A stretch of DNA of 64,000 nucleotides from Branchipolynoe longqiensis (Eukaryota; Annelida; Polychaeta; Phyllodocida; Polynoidae): NCBI GenBank assembly GCA_030323885.1, contig CM059193.1, forward strand, positions 56,634,749-56,698,748, written 5' to 3'. Every line of letters starts with the position of its first letter. Within the stretch, counting starts at the first letter, position 1. Position numbers and translations under genes: made by a program. The notes beneath the pieces were generated by a model. It was not told the DNA's origin, ran no database searches, and worked only from the letters and a program-made list of their open reading frames with translations. Positions 22,144 to 32,664 of the stretch are shown here, piece after piece.

Positions 22144-22719
22144 TATACAATAACCGCCTCCAACAACACCAACACCAACACCAACACCAACAAGAAAAGC
22201 AGAAATCTGACTTCCGGTGAATTTAACCATTTTAAAAGCACCTGAGGAAGAACCGATTCACGAACAGAAATAATTTTTGTTAAAGATACGAAATCTGTTC
22301 ACAGAAATAAACAAAAATATAAATAAAAGTCCTAAATCTGTAGAAAATCGGCAAATATCTCATCCCTGAATTAGGAGAGAGTGGCTACGTGAATTTGAAA
22401 ACTGCTGACAAATCTGCGTCAACAAAGTGCTGGTTGCTCCAACCCGACCGCGCTGTCCGATCTATCGCACCTCGAAATGTCGTCTGCTGGCAACTTGCCG
22501 CCCTCAGTCTGACAGCGTCGGTCAACAAACGGCGGCAGAATACTGCCTCCCCCTGGCGGCCGAGGTCGGGATTAGTCGCATTCAGGCCCCTCGTCGCTCT
22601 ACGTCAAACCATTAAATGCCACTTGGGACTTTGGCGGGGAATCAGGGAGCAGAAAATAGAATCAGTTTCGCTTGAAATGATTGGTTAACCCACCCACACC
22701 ACCCGCCGTATGTAAATAG
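22144..22719. other. Unassigned, with an (AACACC)n run
   Basis: A hexamer run AACACCAACACC lies at 22163-22190. A GC-richer patch at 22410-22640 has no supported gene. Confidence 0.4.
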
Positions 22720-22850
22720 ACCTTTTCCGCACAGCCATCGCGGTGAAGTGCTATCGGCAATATTAGTTCTTGCACTGACGTCAGAGGGCGGGTTTATAGT
22801 GGAAATCATGTATAAGATCTTTTCCGCAGTGTGTGCTGCACAGTGAGGGG
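22720..22850. repeat. Degenerate unit of the 108-bp repeat
   Basis: GACCTTTTCCGCACAG and ACTGACGTCAGAGGGCGG match the units of 23922-24240 (CCTTTTTCACAAAG, ACTGACGCCAGAGGGCAG). It is probably an outlying part of the same array. Confidence 0.55.
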
Positions 22851-22883
22851 GTAGTGTACGTCACTACACCGCTGTGTATAACT

Positions 22884-23330
22884 TCATCAACATCATCATC
22901 ATGCTGTCGGTCGCAATGCGACAAAGACTGCTTTCATTACTTGACTGCCGCTCTCCATTTAGCTCTCTGCTGTGAGAGTGATGTCCATGAGTCGGTCTTA
23001 ATGTCTCTCAGCTTCAGGTTTCTGTTGATGGTTAAATTTCATGTAAGCTGCCTGCAAGAGTGTTGAAGTGCTGCTGGCTTTTGCAAGTTACCAGCGGTAC
23101 TCTCTCGGGGAGCAAATAGAGGTTTCACACCAGCAAGAACATGTCCAGACAGGTGCAAAACTATTTGTCCCTGCAGTGGCTGGTCGGGAGATGTTGGGAG
23201 TTCCATACATCAACCACCCTTGATGCTGCCACAGTGACATGGTTTGCTGTTTAGGGTTTGCTTCCTTAGCCTTCGGTTCTGTCAAGAACCTGTACCACAA
23301 GGCAGTGGTTTACAACTCTGCAGGACAGGG
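22884..23330 (-). mobile_element. (ATG)n-tailed retroposon R3, copy 1
   Basis: It is the reverse complement of 58646-59050. Shared landmarks are GTCGCAATGCGACAAAGACTG, CTCTCGGGGAGCAAATAGAG (abridged), CTGCAGTGGCTGGTCGGGAG and CACAAGGCAGTGGTTTAC. The CAT repeat at 22887-22900 is the complement of the 3' tail. A 70-codon open frame on the minus strand is not recognised. Confidence 0.75.
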
Positions 23331-23359
23331 GCATCAAACTCCGTGAGGTATTGCAATCC

Positions 23360-23830
23360 CTGCATATAACCATATAACTTACAGTGTAATCAAAGGCCAG
23401 TTGGTCTCATATCATGTACCTTTTCTCTCACTTTGTTCTCATTGCTGGAACCACCGCTGCACCCATCTTTACCCGCCCTTCCTCGAAACCCTTGCTCAAC
23501 TACCGCCGGACCGAAGAGATATGGGGCCGCCTCAACGCTTTGCCGGTACAACGTTGTAAAGCTGTCTCCAGCTTCTACAACCGTCCCTACTGAAGATTAA
23601 TCTTCAACCAAAGATTGGGCCGATTTATCGGAGCCTCTCTATAAATGTTGCAGTTCTGCAACCAGTAACCGTCGTAAGGTTACAAACTGCCGCCCCCCCC
23701 CAAGTCAAGTACCATGTCTATGTGGTGTGGGAGGTTAAAAATCCCTTGGGTCGGTAAAGTTCAGGCTAGGGATTTCTACTGACAAACTGTCTAATGGTGA
23801 AAACAAGTCTATTCAGACTTATCCATGATT
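23360..23830 (+). mobile_element. SINE-3 body, split by a 288-bp insertion
   Basis: TAATCAAAGGCCAGTTGGTC at 23378-23401 continues at 23709 with CATGTCTATGTGGTGTGGGAG. The inserted block is 23421-23708. Confidence 0.75.
23421..23708 (+). mobile_element. Retroposon R5 copy 1 (hairpin-ended)
   Basis: It shares with 37480-37815 the blocks GTTGCTGGAACSACCGCTGC, GGGCCGATTTATCGGAGCC and GCAGTTCTGCAACC. It ends in the 6-bp-stem hairpin GTAACCGTCGTAAGGTTAC (23665-23683). It lies inside a SINE-3 copy, so its ends are roughly defined. The family is not recognised. Confidence 0.65.
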
Positions 23831-23921
23831 GATAGGCAGTATAAATCTTCAAGAAAAAGAAAAGCTACACACCTCTGTGTCTTAAGTATGTTAGCAATAC
23901 TACATACATATATGTACACGG

Positions 23922-24240
23922 GTGGAAATCCTCTATAGGGTCTTTTTCACAAAGCATGATGCACAGTGAGCTATTACAAACAACATTAGTTCGTCCCACT
24001 GATGTCAGGGGGAAGGTTGGTGGTGGTGGAAATCTTCTATAGAGCCTTTTTCACAAAGCATGATGTACAGTGAGCTGTTACAAACAACATTAGTTCGTCC
24101 CACTGACGCCAGAGGGCAGGTCGGTGGTGGAAATCCTCTGTAAGACCTTTTGCACAAGACATGTTATATAGTGAACTGCTACCCACTATGTTAATTCTTC
24201 CCACATTCACTGTTGGTGGTGGAAATCGTCTACTGTCGTC
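23922..24240. repeat. Tandem repeat, about 108-bp unit, three units
   Basis: Each unit contains GTGGAAATCYTCTRTA, TTTTTCACAAAGCATGATG, CAGTGAGCTRTTACAAACAA and TTCGTCCCACTGA. Units diverge to the right. Confidence 0.85.
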
Positions 24241-24373
24241 TGCTTCTCGCCAAAACTGAGCTGGGCAGTTCAATACGCAGAGCAATGCTTCACAATAAAT
24301 CCTTTTGCATAAAATGTCCATGCGCATCTAGTTCAAAAAAGCTCGTCAACATATCTTTGAATTTGCGCCCCCG

Positions 24374-24726
24374 GGACCAGACGGGATGGCCGAATGAGTT
24401 AGAGCGTCCGTCTCCCGTGCTGGTAGATCGTGGGGTCGTGGGTTCGAGTCCCGGTCGAGTCAAACCAATGACTTTAAAATTGATACTTGTTGCTTCCTAG
24501 CCAGGCGCTCAGCATTATTAGGATAGGGCAAGGACTGGTGTGCTCAGTGTCAGGATAATGTGACTAAGTGGGATACCAGGTCATGGTGCCGGTGGCCTGG
24601 TTTCCCAGTGGGACAGCACTATAAAGTTGCCATGAGTGCGCACTGTCACAAGTCGGTACCCGTCCTGATATGACCTTAGATGTTGCTAGGACATAAAACA
24701 ACAACAACAAACAAAAAACAAAACAG
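24374..24726 (+). mobile_element. SINE-1, reference full-length copy
   Basis: The head is tRNA-like: A box TGGCCGAATGAGTTAGAGCG, then B box GGTTCGAGTCCCGG. The body of about 240 bp contains GATACTTGTTGCTTCCTAGC, TCAGTGTCAGGATAATGTGA and CACTGTCACAAGTCGGTACC. It ends at the invariant CTTAGATGTTGCTAGGACRTAAAAC (abridged) and a CAA-rich tail. This is the most abundant family in the window, with more than 20 pieces on both strands. The invariant 3' end is probably shared with the partner LINE, which I do not see here. Confidence 0.92.
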
Positions 24727-24749
24727 ATACACCTTTACTGACACTGTAA

Positions 24750-25791
24750 ATGCATTCCATTTCTTACATATGCACTTTTAACGATATTATAATTGCATTA
24801 AAATATTTATTCTACACCTTTAAGGTACTGTTATTGTATTCAAGTATTTACAGTACACATTTAAATGTCATTTGGGAGTCGGCCCAAGCTCTACAAAAAC
24901 CGAAAGGTACGGTTAACCTTCCTCATCATTTTGTTACGCGTGGAGATGGTGGTAGGAAGATAGCACTAGGGGAGGCCACGTGGGCAGAATATTTTGCCGC
25001 GCTAAGAAGAATTGTGGCCCAGCCCTGTTTCCCTCACCATTGGCTGCCGGCTCTGTTAAACCATGAGGAAGAACTGGCTATTATGGCGATTACATGGGAC
25101 TGGCCAACCTGCCGCAGGTGGTCAGAAAAAGTGTTTCAGATGGTGGCTGATGGGAGAATTAAGGAAGGGTGGCATGACAGTCTCGCTATTAAAGGCCTGC
25201 AGAGGGACGTCTGCACAGAAGCAGTTCATGTGTTGCAGGCAAGGCCGCAGCCTTTTCATGCGACAGGCTGTTCATTCGGCAGTGAACCAGCAAGTGGCAG
25301 CTCCGGCTGTGGCAGTGGCGGCGACAGGCACACCGATTAACAGTAGGGATGATTTCTCTAAGGAGGTAGACGGTAAACCGTGCTACCTCTGGAACTGGGG
25401 TAAGGAGTGCGGGTTTGGTGCGTCCCATGGTGTACTTCCCGAGCGCTTTCCACACATATGCGCATTGTGCGCGTACAAGTTCAAGAGGCAGCTGGTACAC
25501 AGGGAACAGGACTGCCTTAAAAAGAGGCGGTTCACTGATAGGAAAGCAGCTTCTGACAACGCGCCAGCAGTTCCCCCTGTAAGTGTTTGTAAATGTGCTT
25601 GTATTTTGCCGTTGGCATGCACGTGTAAGTTAGAGGGACCCCCGCAGAGGCCTGACCACGTGGTGGTGGGTGGGCTGATGCCCCCAACCTCCCATTCCCA
25701 CCCGCCTGGTTTTCCAGCCCACGTCTGTTCCCTCCCTCCCGCCTCAACCCAGCCCTGTATTGACCCCGCCCCCCCCAGCTCCTACCAGTAG
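24750..25791 (+). pseudogene. YR-1 Gag-like protein, frameshifted
   Basis: The first frame (to 25340) reads TWAEYFAALRRIVAQPCFP, ELAIMAITWDWPTCRRWS and FQMVADGRIKEGWHDSL. After a shift between about 25220 and 25300 the second frame (to 25791) carries a cysteine/histidine cluster, CYLWNWGKECGF ... HICALC ... H-x4-C. This resembles the CxWN-type zinc cluster of YR-2 (CFPWNKEVGC, 45955). The part after about 25580 is proline-rich and may be non-coding. It probably packages the element RNA. The ATG at 24750 lies in AT-rich DNA and may not be the true start. Confidence 0.65.
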
Positions 25792-27787
25792 CCACGTGGT
25801 CGGGGGTGAGGCACAGCCGGTAGTGGGGCAGCACACAAGTGGGCTGCCAGGCTCGGTGTTGTTGGAGGGTGGTGAGCATGTATGTACGATAGTTGATTCG
25901 GTGGGGTGTGAAGTGTGGACAGAGGGTTGTGTTAACTGGGCTTTTCCGTTAGATATTGCACCTGTGACGGTTGACTGGTTCGGAATTCCGGTTGGGGTAA
26001 CTTTGGCCCTTGATAATGTTTCTTTACCTAGAGCCGTGACTCACCCGCCTTCCCCGGTAGATTTTAGCACTATGTTGCTTGGTTTCTGGCCGGTCACTGA
26101 ACCGCACCAGTGGTCTCGGTGGAATGATTACATGTTGATATATGACGCGGTAAGGGCGACAGGTTTGCCAAATTACTTGGAAGCGAGAGTGCCGCTTCAG
26201 TCAGGTCTGATTATTTCGAAATGGAGGGAGTTGTTGGTCGATTTTCCGGATGTGTCGTTAGTTGACAATTTGGAGTTTGGCTGGCCACTTGATTATACCG
26301 CGGCATATATTCCAACACCGACATTGAGAAACCATGCTCTGGGAGCAGAAGCGGACTTCCATATTCTTAAATTTCTAAATACTGAGTTATCACATAGCGC
26401 ACTGCTGGGCCCCTTTCGGGACGCTCCGTTCTCGCCATGGTTTCAATGTAGCCCAAGTATGACACGGCCCAAAAAGAATTCAAATGCAAAAAGGATAATA
26501 ATTGATCTGAGTTTCCCGCCGGGGAGAAGTGTGAATGCGGGAATACGCAAAGGGTATTATTTGGGGGAGCCATTTAATTTTACTCTGCCGTCGGTCTCCA
26601 CACTAACGGACCGGCTAATAAAGTTAGGCCCGAACGCATGGCTCTGGGGGGCGGACCTGGCATGAGCGTACCGTCAGCTCAGGGTGTGCCCGCTCTCGTT
26701 TCCGCTGTTGAGCATATCAATCGGGGACAATTTTTATCTAGATTTGGTACCACCGTTTGGGTGCAGGACATCAGCATTGGCCTGCGCTAGGACGACTCGA
26801 GGTCTGGTATGGCTTCTAAGGAATGAGGGTTTCTTTGCACTGTGTTACCTCGATGACTTCATAGGCATCGAGGTAACACAGAGCAGGGCGCAGCAGGCGT
26901 ATGATAGGTTCCTGGGGCTGACGAAAGAATTGGGGTTAGCGTTGGCACTTGAGAAATGTACGGCTCCGGCCACTGTGATAACCTGGTTGGGTTTTGTGAT
27001 TGCCGTGGGAAAAATGACAGTAACGCTTCCAGAAGAAAAAGTCAGGGAAGTTTTGTCAGATTGTACTGTGTGGTCTGTTAAGAAGATGGCGTCCTGTAAG
27101 CAGTTTCAGAGTTTAGCTGGGAAATTGCAGCATTTATCTAAGTGCATAAGACCGGCTGCACGGTTTTCTAATAGGATTTTGACAGCATTACGAAATTCAC
27201 CATATCATGGCTTGCATGAGTTCGACTCGGATATCCTACTAGATTCGGACTGGTTTGTGAAATTTGCAAGGAAATTTAATGGGGTTCAGCTACTGCCGAG
27301 TGCGCCGAGGCAGGAATGGGTCGTTGAATGCGACTCAACACTGAAGGCGGGAGGCACGTTTTCTAAGGCTAAATTTTATTCAGCGGAATACTCAGCCGAG
27401 GTCACTCAACGGAAGTTTTCGATAGCTCAGCTCGAAGCCTTGAACTTGGTACACGCTGTTTCCCAGTTGTTGCCAGACGAGCCGCACAATTTCAAAGTCT
27501 TAGTTAATACTGATAATGCGGCATCGCAACAGGTGTTGGAGTCAGGCAGGGGCAAGGATACGTTTCTCTGCGCGTGTGCTCGACAGCTGTGGCTGTTGGC
27601 GGCGAACTTGAATTTTGAACTAGAAATAAGACACAAGCCAGGGGTTACTCTTATCCTGGCAGATGCGCTAAGTAGAGCCCCGCACTCGGAGCTAAGTAAA
27701 GTTAAGGCCTCTCAGCTCTGTAATTCACTGAAGCTTGAACAGATAACTGTACTTTTGAATTTAGATATATTAGATTTTACCTTATGA
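25760..27787 (+). pseudogene. YR-1 reverse transcriptase-RNase H, one in-frame stop
   Basis: RT motifs in order: LLGPFRDAPFSPWFQCSP, RIIIDLSFPPGRSVNAGI, WLWGADLA, then TGA at 26663-26665, then AYRQLRVC, the PPFGCRTS palm motif and the catalytic CYLDDFIGI (26846-26857). The stop falls where an Arg codon is expected, so CGA to TGA is likely. WLGFVIAVGKMTV follows. RNase H residues come in order: VECDST (Asp), IAQLEALN (Glu), NTDNAAS (Asp), ADALSR (Asp). Apart from the stop the frame is open across the catalytic core, so decay is recent or partial. The 3' end nearly abuts the recombinase frame. Confidence 0.88.
26840..26881 (+). other. Perfect 16-bp hairpin over the RT YLDD codons
   Basis: CTGTGTTACCTCGATG (26840-26855) and CATCGAGGTAACACAG (26866-26881) are exact reverse complements with a 10-nt loop. 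The stem contains the Tyr-Leu-Asp codons of YLDD. Confidence 0.9.
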
Positions 27788-27791
27788 GTTC

Positions 27792-28769
27792 TTGTTACCT
27801 GGAAGATATTTGTATGTTTGCCTATATCTTCCAGGCTACTCGTTGAAGCATCACCAGAGACTGCTCAACGTGTACTCCAGCGCACTGGCCACCCGCACAT
27901 GGACCAATAAAGCGGGACATGTCAATTTGTATATCAATTTCTGTAACTGGCATAATGTAACTGTTCATAATCCGTCTACCTATGATTTACTCTCGTTTTT
28001 GCTATTCCTTACTGACCATCTCAAAGCTTCGGGCTCCGTGTTAAATTACTTCAGCTCGGTAAAACTCTGGGTGACATCGGTATCTCTAGATGCCTCTGTC
28101 TTCGAAGCACCTGAGATCCGAACCATGAAGCGCGGCATCTGTAAAAACTCGCTACACATGACGGTAAGAGCCCCTCCCCTCTCTCCTCCAGAGCTAAAAG
28201 CCATAATATCCTTCCTCTATGGTATCTCACCGCCACCCATGGTTCTGATCTCAGCTCTTCTAATCTGTTATTTAATGATGATACGACAGAGTAATTTAGT
28301 AGTCATCTCTCATACAGCACAAGTTACACCACACATAATACAATTTGAAGATGTAGAGCTCATGGCTAATGCCCTCCTTGTGACTATACGAACGACAAAA
28401 ACACGCGATTTGTCTGCTAGCCCTGTGGTGTACCGTCTACCTGAAATACCTTTGTCTCCCTGCTGCCCCATCACGACAATAACCCCAGTCCCGAATGCCT
28501 CAGCTCTGATGCTGCCGTCTGGTCTCCCGCTTACCGTGAGCACGCTACTCAGGGCACTAAAAATTGTGTCAGCGGTCATGTTTCATAAGGACAAGGGTTA
28601 TACTCTGCATAGCTTGCGGAGAGGGTCGGCCCAGGCTTGCCAAGGTGCTGGCCTGACTCTAGAAAGTATCATGAAAGCTGGTACCTGGGAATCCGACGCT
28701 GTTAAAACGTATCTGAAACCGATTCATATAGGAGCCTCGCCAGCAGCACTCTCTTTACTTTTGGTGTGA
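27792..28769 (+). CDS. YR-1 tyrosine recombinase
   Basis: The frame is open for 325 codons. Catalytic residues can be placed by motif: Arg in MMIRQSN (about 165), Lys in TTKTR (203), the HSLRRG box giving His 273 and Arg 276, Trp in AGTWES (299) and the nucleophile Tyr in VKTYL (307). The N-terminal SAM-like DNA-binding part includes WTNKAGHVNLYINF. Length fits the family (about 300-330). There is no ATG upstream of the conserved region; the only in-frame start-like codon is TTG. A pyrimidine-rich tract ending in TTCCAG at 27829-27834 looks like a 3' splice site. Integration would be by strand exchange of a DNA circle, without integrase. Confidence 0.88.
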   Translation: MLPGRYLYVCLYLPGYSLKHHQRLLNVYSSALATRTWTNKAGHVNLYINFCNWHNVTVHNPSTYDLLSFLLFLTDHLKASGSVLNYFSSVKLWVTSVSLDASVFEAPEIRTMKRGICKNSLHMTVRAPPLSPPELKAIISFLYGISPPPMVLISALLICYLMMIRQSNLVVISHTAQVTPHIIQFEDVELMANALLVTIRTTKTRDLSASPVVYRLPEIPLSPCCPITTITPVPNASALMLPSGLPLTVSTLLRALKIVSAVMFHKDKGYTLHSLRRGSAQACQGAGLTLESIMKAGTWESDAVKTYLKPIHIGASPAALSLLLV

Positions 28770-29640
28770 GTGCTGTTACTAGAGAGGGCATTAACCATTC
28801 TGCACTATATTCCTGTGTTCATGTTATGATAACCTGTACCGTTTCTCTCTTGCCTTAGTACTTGTCACGGACCGAAAAACTGGGTCGACTGAGCACACAG
28901 AGCTACTTCACGTTCTGACTAGATGCCACAATTGTCCTGTTCATTATCAGACGTCGCGAATTATCGTAATTATTGATTCCGTTATATTGACTCTGTATCC
29001 GCTACTAGTGTCGCTCCTGGAGTATTGATTAATTTTGTTACATTAATAATAAATTTTGTTATGTCCATTTTGCTTCTGTCTTACTTGTCTCATGCGCCGA
29101 ATTATTCTTGAAATTGACCCAATACCAGTCACATATAAATCCCCACTACAATCTCAGACCTCCATTCCATTCATCAAATCATACAATACAAAGAACTAAC
29201 AATTACTAATTAAATGACTCAAACAGTATTGCAAAAATTAACATCATACACATTGAGATCCCGTGTACATGTCGCCATCATACCATATCTTTCAGTATAT
29301 AATGACTAACATTTATGGGAAAATCAGTGTAGGTATTTACTAGATACCAGCATATTAATTGTGATTAGATCCACTGATTTGCATATATACTGTGCATGTA
29401 TTTGAAAATAGGTATATATATATTTTTATATATTTCTTTACAAAAAAGGGAAGAAGGACAAAAGTGCTTAAATACAATTCTAAAACCATGCCATACATAT
29501 TCACTGAATGCATGTTACTTTTATTGGACTGGAATTGTACACAGTTACTACTACAGCTGATACTTCATTTATAAAATATATAATACTTTTAGTATCAAAC
29601 AGGATTTGCATGCAGTTACTATTACAACTGATAGTAGTTT
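28770..29640. other. Unassigned AT-rich flank
   Basis: No terminal repeat matching the upstream flank of YR-1 was found here. No other feature is recognised. Confidence 0.45.
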
Positions 29641-29669
29641 CATTTATGTATTAAGGAATTGTACTGTAC

Positions 29670-29996
29670 AGCCGGAAGACCAGTGCTCTGGCACTGACAA
29701 GAGATATTATGCAATGAATAAAATACACTTTAGTAAACAAAATAGTGCTGCCACACTGAGAGACCAGGCCACCAGTATCATAACCTGATATCCCACTCAG
29801 TCACATCATCCTAACACTGAGCCAACCAGTCATTGCCCTATCCTATTAATGCCAAGCGCCTGGCTAGGAAGCGCCAAGCATCAATTTTGAAATCATTGGT
29901 TTGACTCGACCAGGGTTCGAACCCATGGGTTCGAATCCCACGATCCACCAAAACAGGAGATGGACACTCAACTCATTCGGCCATCCCATCTGGCAC
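29670..29996 (-). mobile_element. SINE-1 copy with adjoining LINE-tail scrap
   Basis: A scrap GCCGGAAGACCAGTGCTC (29671) is shared with 57590. From 29742 a minus-strand SINE-1 body and head follow, ending in TCATTCGGCCATCCCATCTGG. Confidence 0.8.
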
Positions 29997-29999
29997 CAT

Positions 30000-30855
30000 C
30001 TAAAAAGATCGCTCCAAGTGTCCATCTTACCCTCGAGAAAAAAAGCATGGTTAAATATATTATTACGCCCACTATTTTTTATCTAGGCAACCCCAATTTT
30101 AATGATGTAATAAAATAAGAAGTAATGGAGAAATTTGAATAAAAATAAGAATTCCTGAAAGTGGAAGTCCTGTACTATAATAATCAACTAAAATAAAAAC
30201 ACTTCAATTTGGACAATGATGACCTTATGGATAATTTCCTACGGTAAGTCACTTTTTGCCCTTCTGTGGTTGATGTGATTCTTTTTCAGGGGAGGTGCTG
30301 GGGGGGCATTTGCTCTGGTGATTTGTTAATTCACCGGACTCACTATATAAGTGGCATTTCCAGACAGCGTCAATGTTTTGTTGCTAAATTGGCATATAGT
30401 CTTTAATGCCTTAACCTTTCTGGCTGAACAACGCTGTCATTCGATCCAATGCGATTTATGCTGATGTAGTAGTCTGTACATGAGCCCCACTACCACACGG
30501 TGGCGGCAGACACTATGCCGCACACCTACGCAGTTACACTGAACTGCGCTAGGTGACAGCAGGCTAGCCACCAGGCAGACCCTGACTAGGCTGCCCTCGA
30601 CTGCATGTGGCTAGCTCACCCCCCACCCACCTATAGAGGCGACGTGGGACCTGGCGAGTTAGGGGGTGGGTCAGTGGATTGTTGACGCCGCGGAGAGCAG
30701 AGAGGTTTTGTAATAAACTAGGTTGAAGCATACTGATACTGAATCTTGGCATTCTTCCGTCAGTGGGTGATGGTGTGGGGGAAGACCGTGGGCCATCACA
30801 CTGATATATTTGGGCTCCTCAAGTAAGGCACCTTTACCAACGGATCAACCACACC
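30000..30855. other. Unassigned stretch
   Basis: Contains a GC-rich patch at 30460-30700 and no supported gene or repeat. Confidence 0.4.
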
Positions 30856-31282
30856 AGACGTGATCGCCGAATGAGTTGAGCTTCTGTCTCCCGTTTTGGT
30901 AGATCATGGGATTCGATCCACAGGTTTGAATTGAACCCCAGTCGAGGCAAATCAATGACTTCAAAATTGACACTTGTTGCTTCCTAGCCAGGCACTCAGC
31001 ATTAATAGGATAGGGCAAGGACTGTTTGGCTCAGTGTTAGGATGATGTGATTGAGTGGGATATCAGGTGATGGTGCTAGTAGCCTGGTCTCTCAGTGGAA
31101 AAGCACTATAAAGTCACCATGAGTGCACCCTGTCATATACCAATAACAGTCACTGCTTGTTGCAGATGGTAATACCATTTTCACTCGAATAAAGCATTTT
31201 TCTACAATCATCCCGTCCAGACATGAAGATAGAATGATGTTCCTAGGGCGTAAAAGCCCAACAAACAAACAAACAAACAACG
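30856..31282 (+). mobile_element. SINE-1 copy with altered 3' part
   Basis: Head and body are present (GATCGCCGAATGAGTTGAGC, TGATGTGATTGAGTGGGAT). The stretch 31138-31240 replaces the usual sequence before the final GTTCCTAGGGCGTAAAAGCCCAACAA. It is either an internal insertion or a divergent subfamily. Confidence 0.75.
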
Positions 31283-31376
31283 AATCTATATTTTTCTCTA
31301 TCCATGACCACATGAAACAGCCACATAGACACCAATTTGCTTAGAAATTAATTGCCATAATATATATATATATATA

Positions 31377-31470
31377 CAGTACCACCCTGTTAAACCAAAC
31401 TTGAAGGGATCCTAGAAATTTGTTTGGATTAACCGATCATTGGTTTAACCAAGCTTTGGCTTTGACTTTG
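31377..31470. mobile_element. Left end of a pogo-like MITE
   Basis: CAGTACCACCCTGTTAAACC preceded by TA resembles the terminus of the complete element at 31557. The right end was not identified. Confidence 0.6.
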
Positions 31471-31556
31471 ACTTGGCTTTGGCAAAAACGCTGGTGCATT
31501 ACAAATGTAATGTACAATGTATGTAGACACTTTGATTATTGTTTTTTATGTATATA

Positions 31557-31895
31557 CAGTATAAACCCGTTAAACCAAGCTTGGTTACACCAAACGATGG
31601 GTTAATCCTAACCTTTTTCGGCGGCCCAGTAAAATACTACCATTTATCATATAAAATAGTTGGTGCGGTCTCAGATGACCTTATAACCACATGAAAGTTT
31701 GGTTTAACTGTACCGGAAGTGGCCTGGGGTCCGACAATTTTGTTTGGATTAACCGATAATTTGGAGTAACCAACTTTGGTTTAACCAACTTTTTTATATG
31801 ATATGATAAATGGTGATATTTTGCCGGGCCACTGTAAAAGTTTGGATTAACCGATCGTTTGGTTTAACCAAGCTTGGTTTAACGGGGTTATACTG
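31557..31895. mobile_element. Pogo/Tigger-like MITE, 339 bp
   Basis: Termini CAGTATAAACCCGTTAAACC and GGTTTAACGGGGTTATACTG are inverted repeats that extend through AAGCTTGGTT. TA dinucleotides flank both sides (31555-31556, 31896-31897), as for Tc1/mariner-class elements. The interior repeats GGATTAACCGAT and GGTTTAACC. No transposase is encoded. Confidence 0.85.
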
Positions 31896-32068
31896 TATGT
31901 GGAAGAAACGTATGTTTCCATGTTTATTGCGAAATCTCTGCCAACTGCAGCATCACAGACCCACGTGACCCGTCCCCGAACCAGCCAGGTCGCAGGTAAC
32001 CTCTGATGGTGGGGGGGGGGGGGGGGGAGCCGTTAGCCGGATGCAATAGGGGCAGTCAACCCGGGCCG

Positions 32069-32165
32069 TAATCGAGTAACACGACCCGGGCGACTCGGGT
32101 CACCCGAGTAGTCAGAATTTCAAATAGCACAGCGCGAGTGGAGTCGACAAATACACGTGCCTACT
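32069..32165. mobile_element. MITE-C, truncated left end
   Basis: GGGCCGTAATCGAGTAACACG followed by the CTCGGGTCACCCGAG palindrome and AATTTCAAATAGCACAGCGC matches the first 100 bp of 20339-20792, then stops. Confidence 0.75.
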
Positions 32166-32324
32166 GGTTAGCGTGCTGCCACCTGTTGCAGTAGAACTGA
32201 AACAGTGGGTGGCGTAATCTCTGCCGCCACCACATGGTGGTTGGGGCTCTTGTCGGGACTACTACATATATATGTACTATATCATTTAGTATGTGGAACT
32301 ACCTACATACAGTTTTGTTTTGTT

Positions 32325-32660
32325 GTTTTACATCCTAGCAACATCTAAGGTCATATCAGGACAGGTACCGATTTGTGACAGTATCCAATCACGGCGACTT
32401 TTGACGAATGAGTTGAGCGTCGGTCCCTGCTTTGGGAGATCGGGGGATCCGAACCCATGAGTTTGTGGGTTCGAACCCTGGTCAAGTCAAATCAATGACT
32501 TAAAAATGTATGCGTGTCGCTTTCTAGCCAGGCGCTTGGCATTCCTAGTATAGGACAAGGACTGGTTGGCTCAGTGTCAGGATGATGTGACTGAGTGGGA
32601 TATCAGGTTATGGTACTGGTGGCCTGGTCTCCCAGGGTGGCAGCACTATAAAATCGCCAT
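32325..32660. mobile_element. SINE-1 inverted pair
   Basis: A minus-strand 3' end (GTTTTACATCCTAGCAACATC, abridged) reaches about 32400. It is joined to a plus-strand copy with head (GACGAATGAGTTGAGCG) and body up to ATCGCCATGAGT at 32661, where a pyrimidine tract replaces the normal 3' end. Confidence 0.8.
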
Positions 32661-32664
32661 GAGT

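Larger units (their letters stand above)
24750..28770 (+). mobile_element. Tyrosine-recombinase retrotransposon YR-1 (DIRS/Ngaro-like), decayed
   Basis: The order Gag-like zinc protein, RT-RNase H, tyrosine recombinase on one strand is the hallmark of DIRS-order elements. No methyltransferase domain is seen, which favours Ngaro/PAT-type. Terminal repeats could not be found in 24.7-24.9 kb or 28.77-29.3 kb, so the copy seems truncated at both ends. It carries a Gag frameshift and one TGA in the RT. Confidence 0.85.

Noticed and set aside
25563..25880. Real gene in the proline-rich frames
   Set aside because: The frames lie between the Gag zinc cluster and the RT, are low-complexity, and overlap on both strands.
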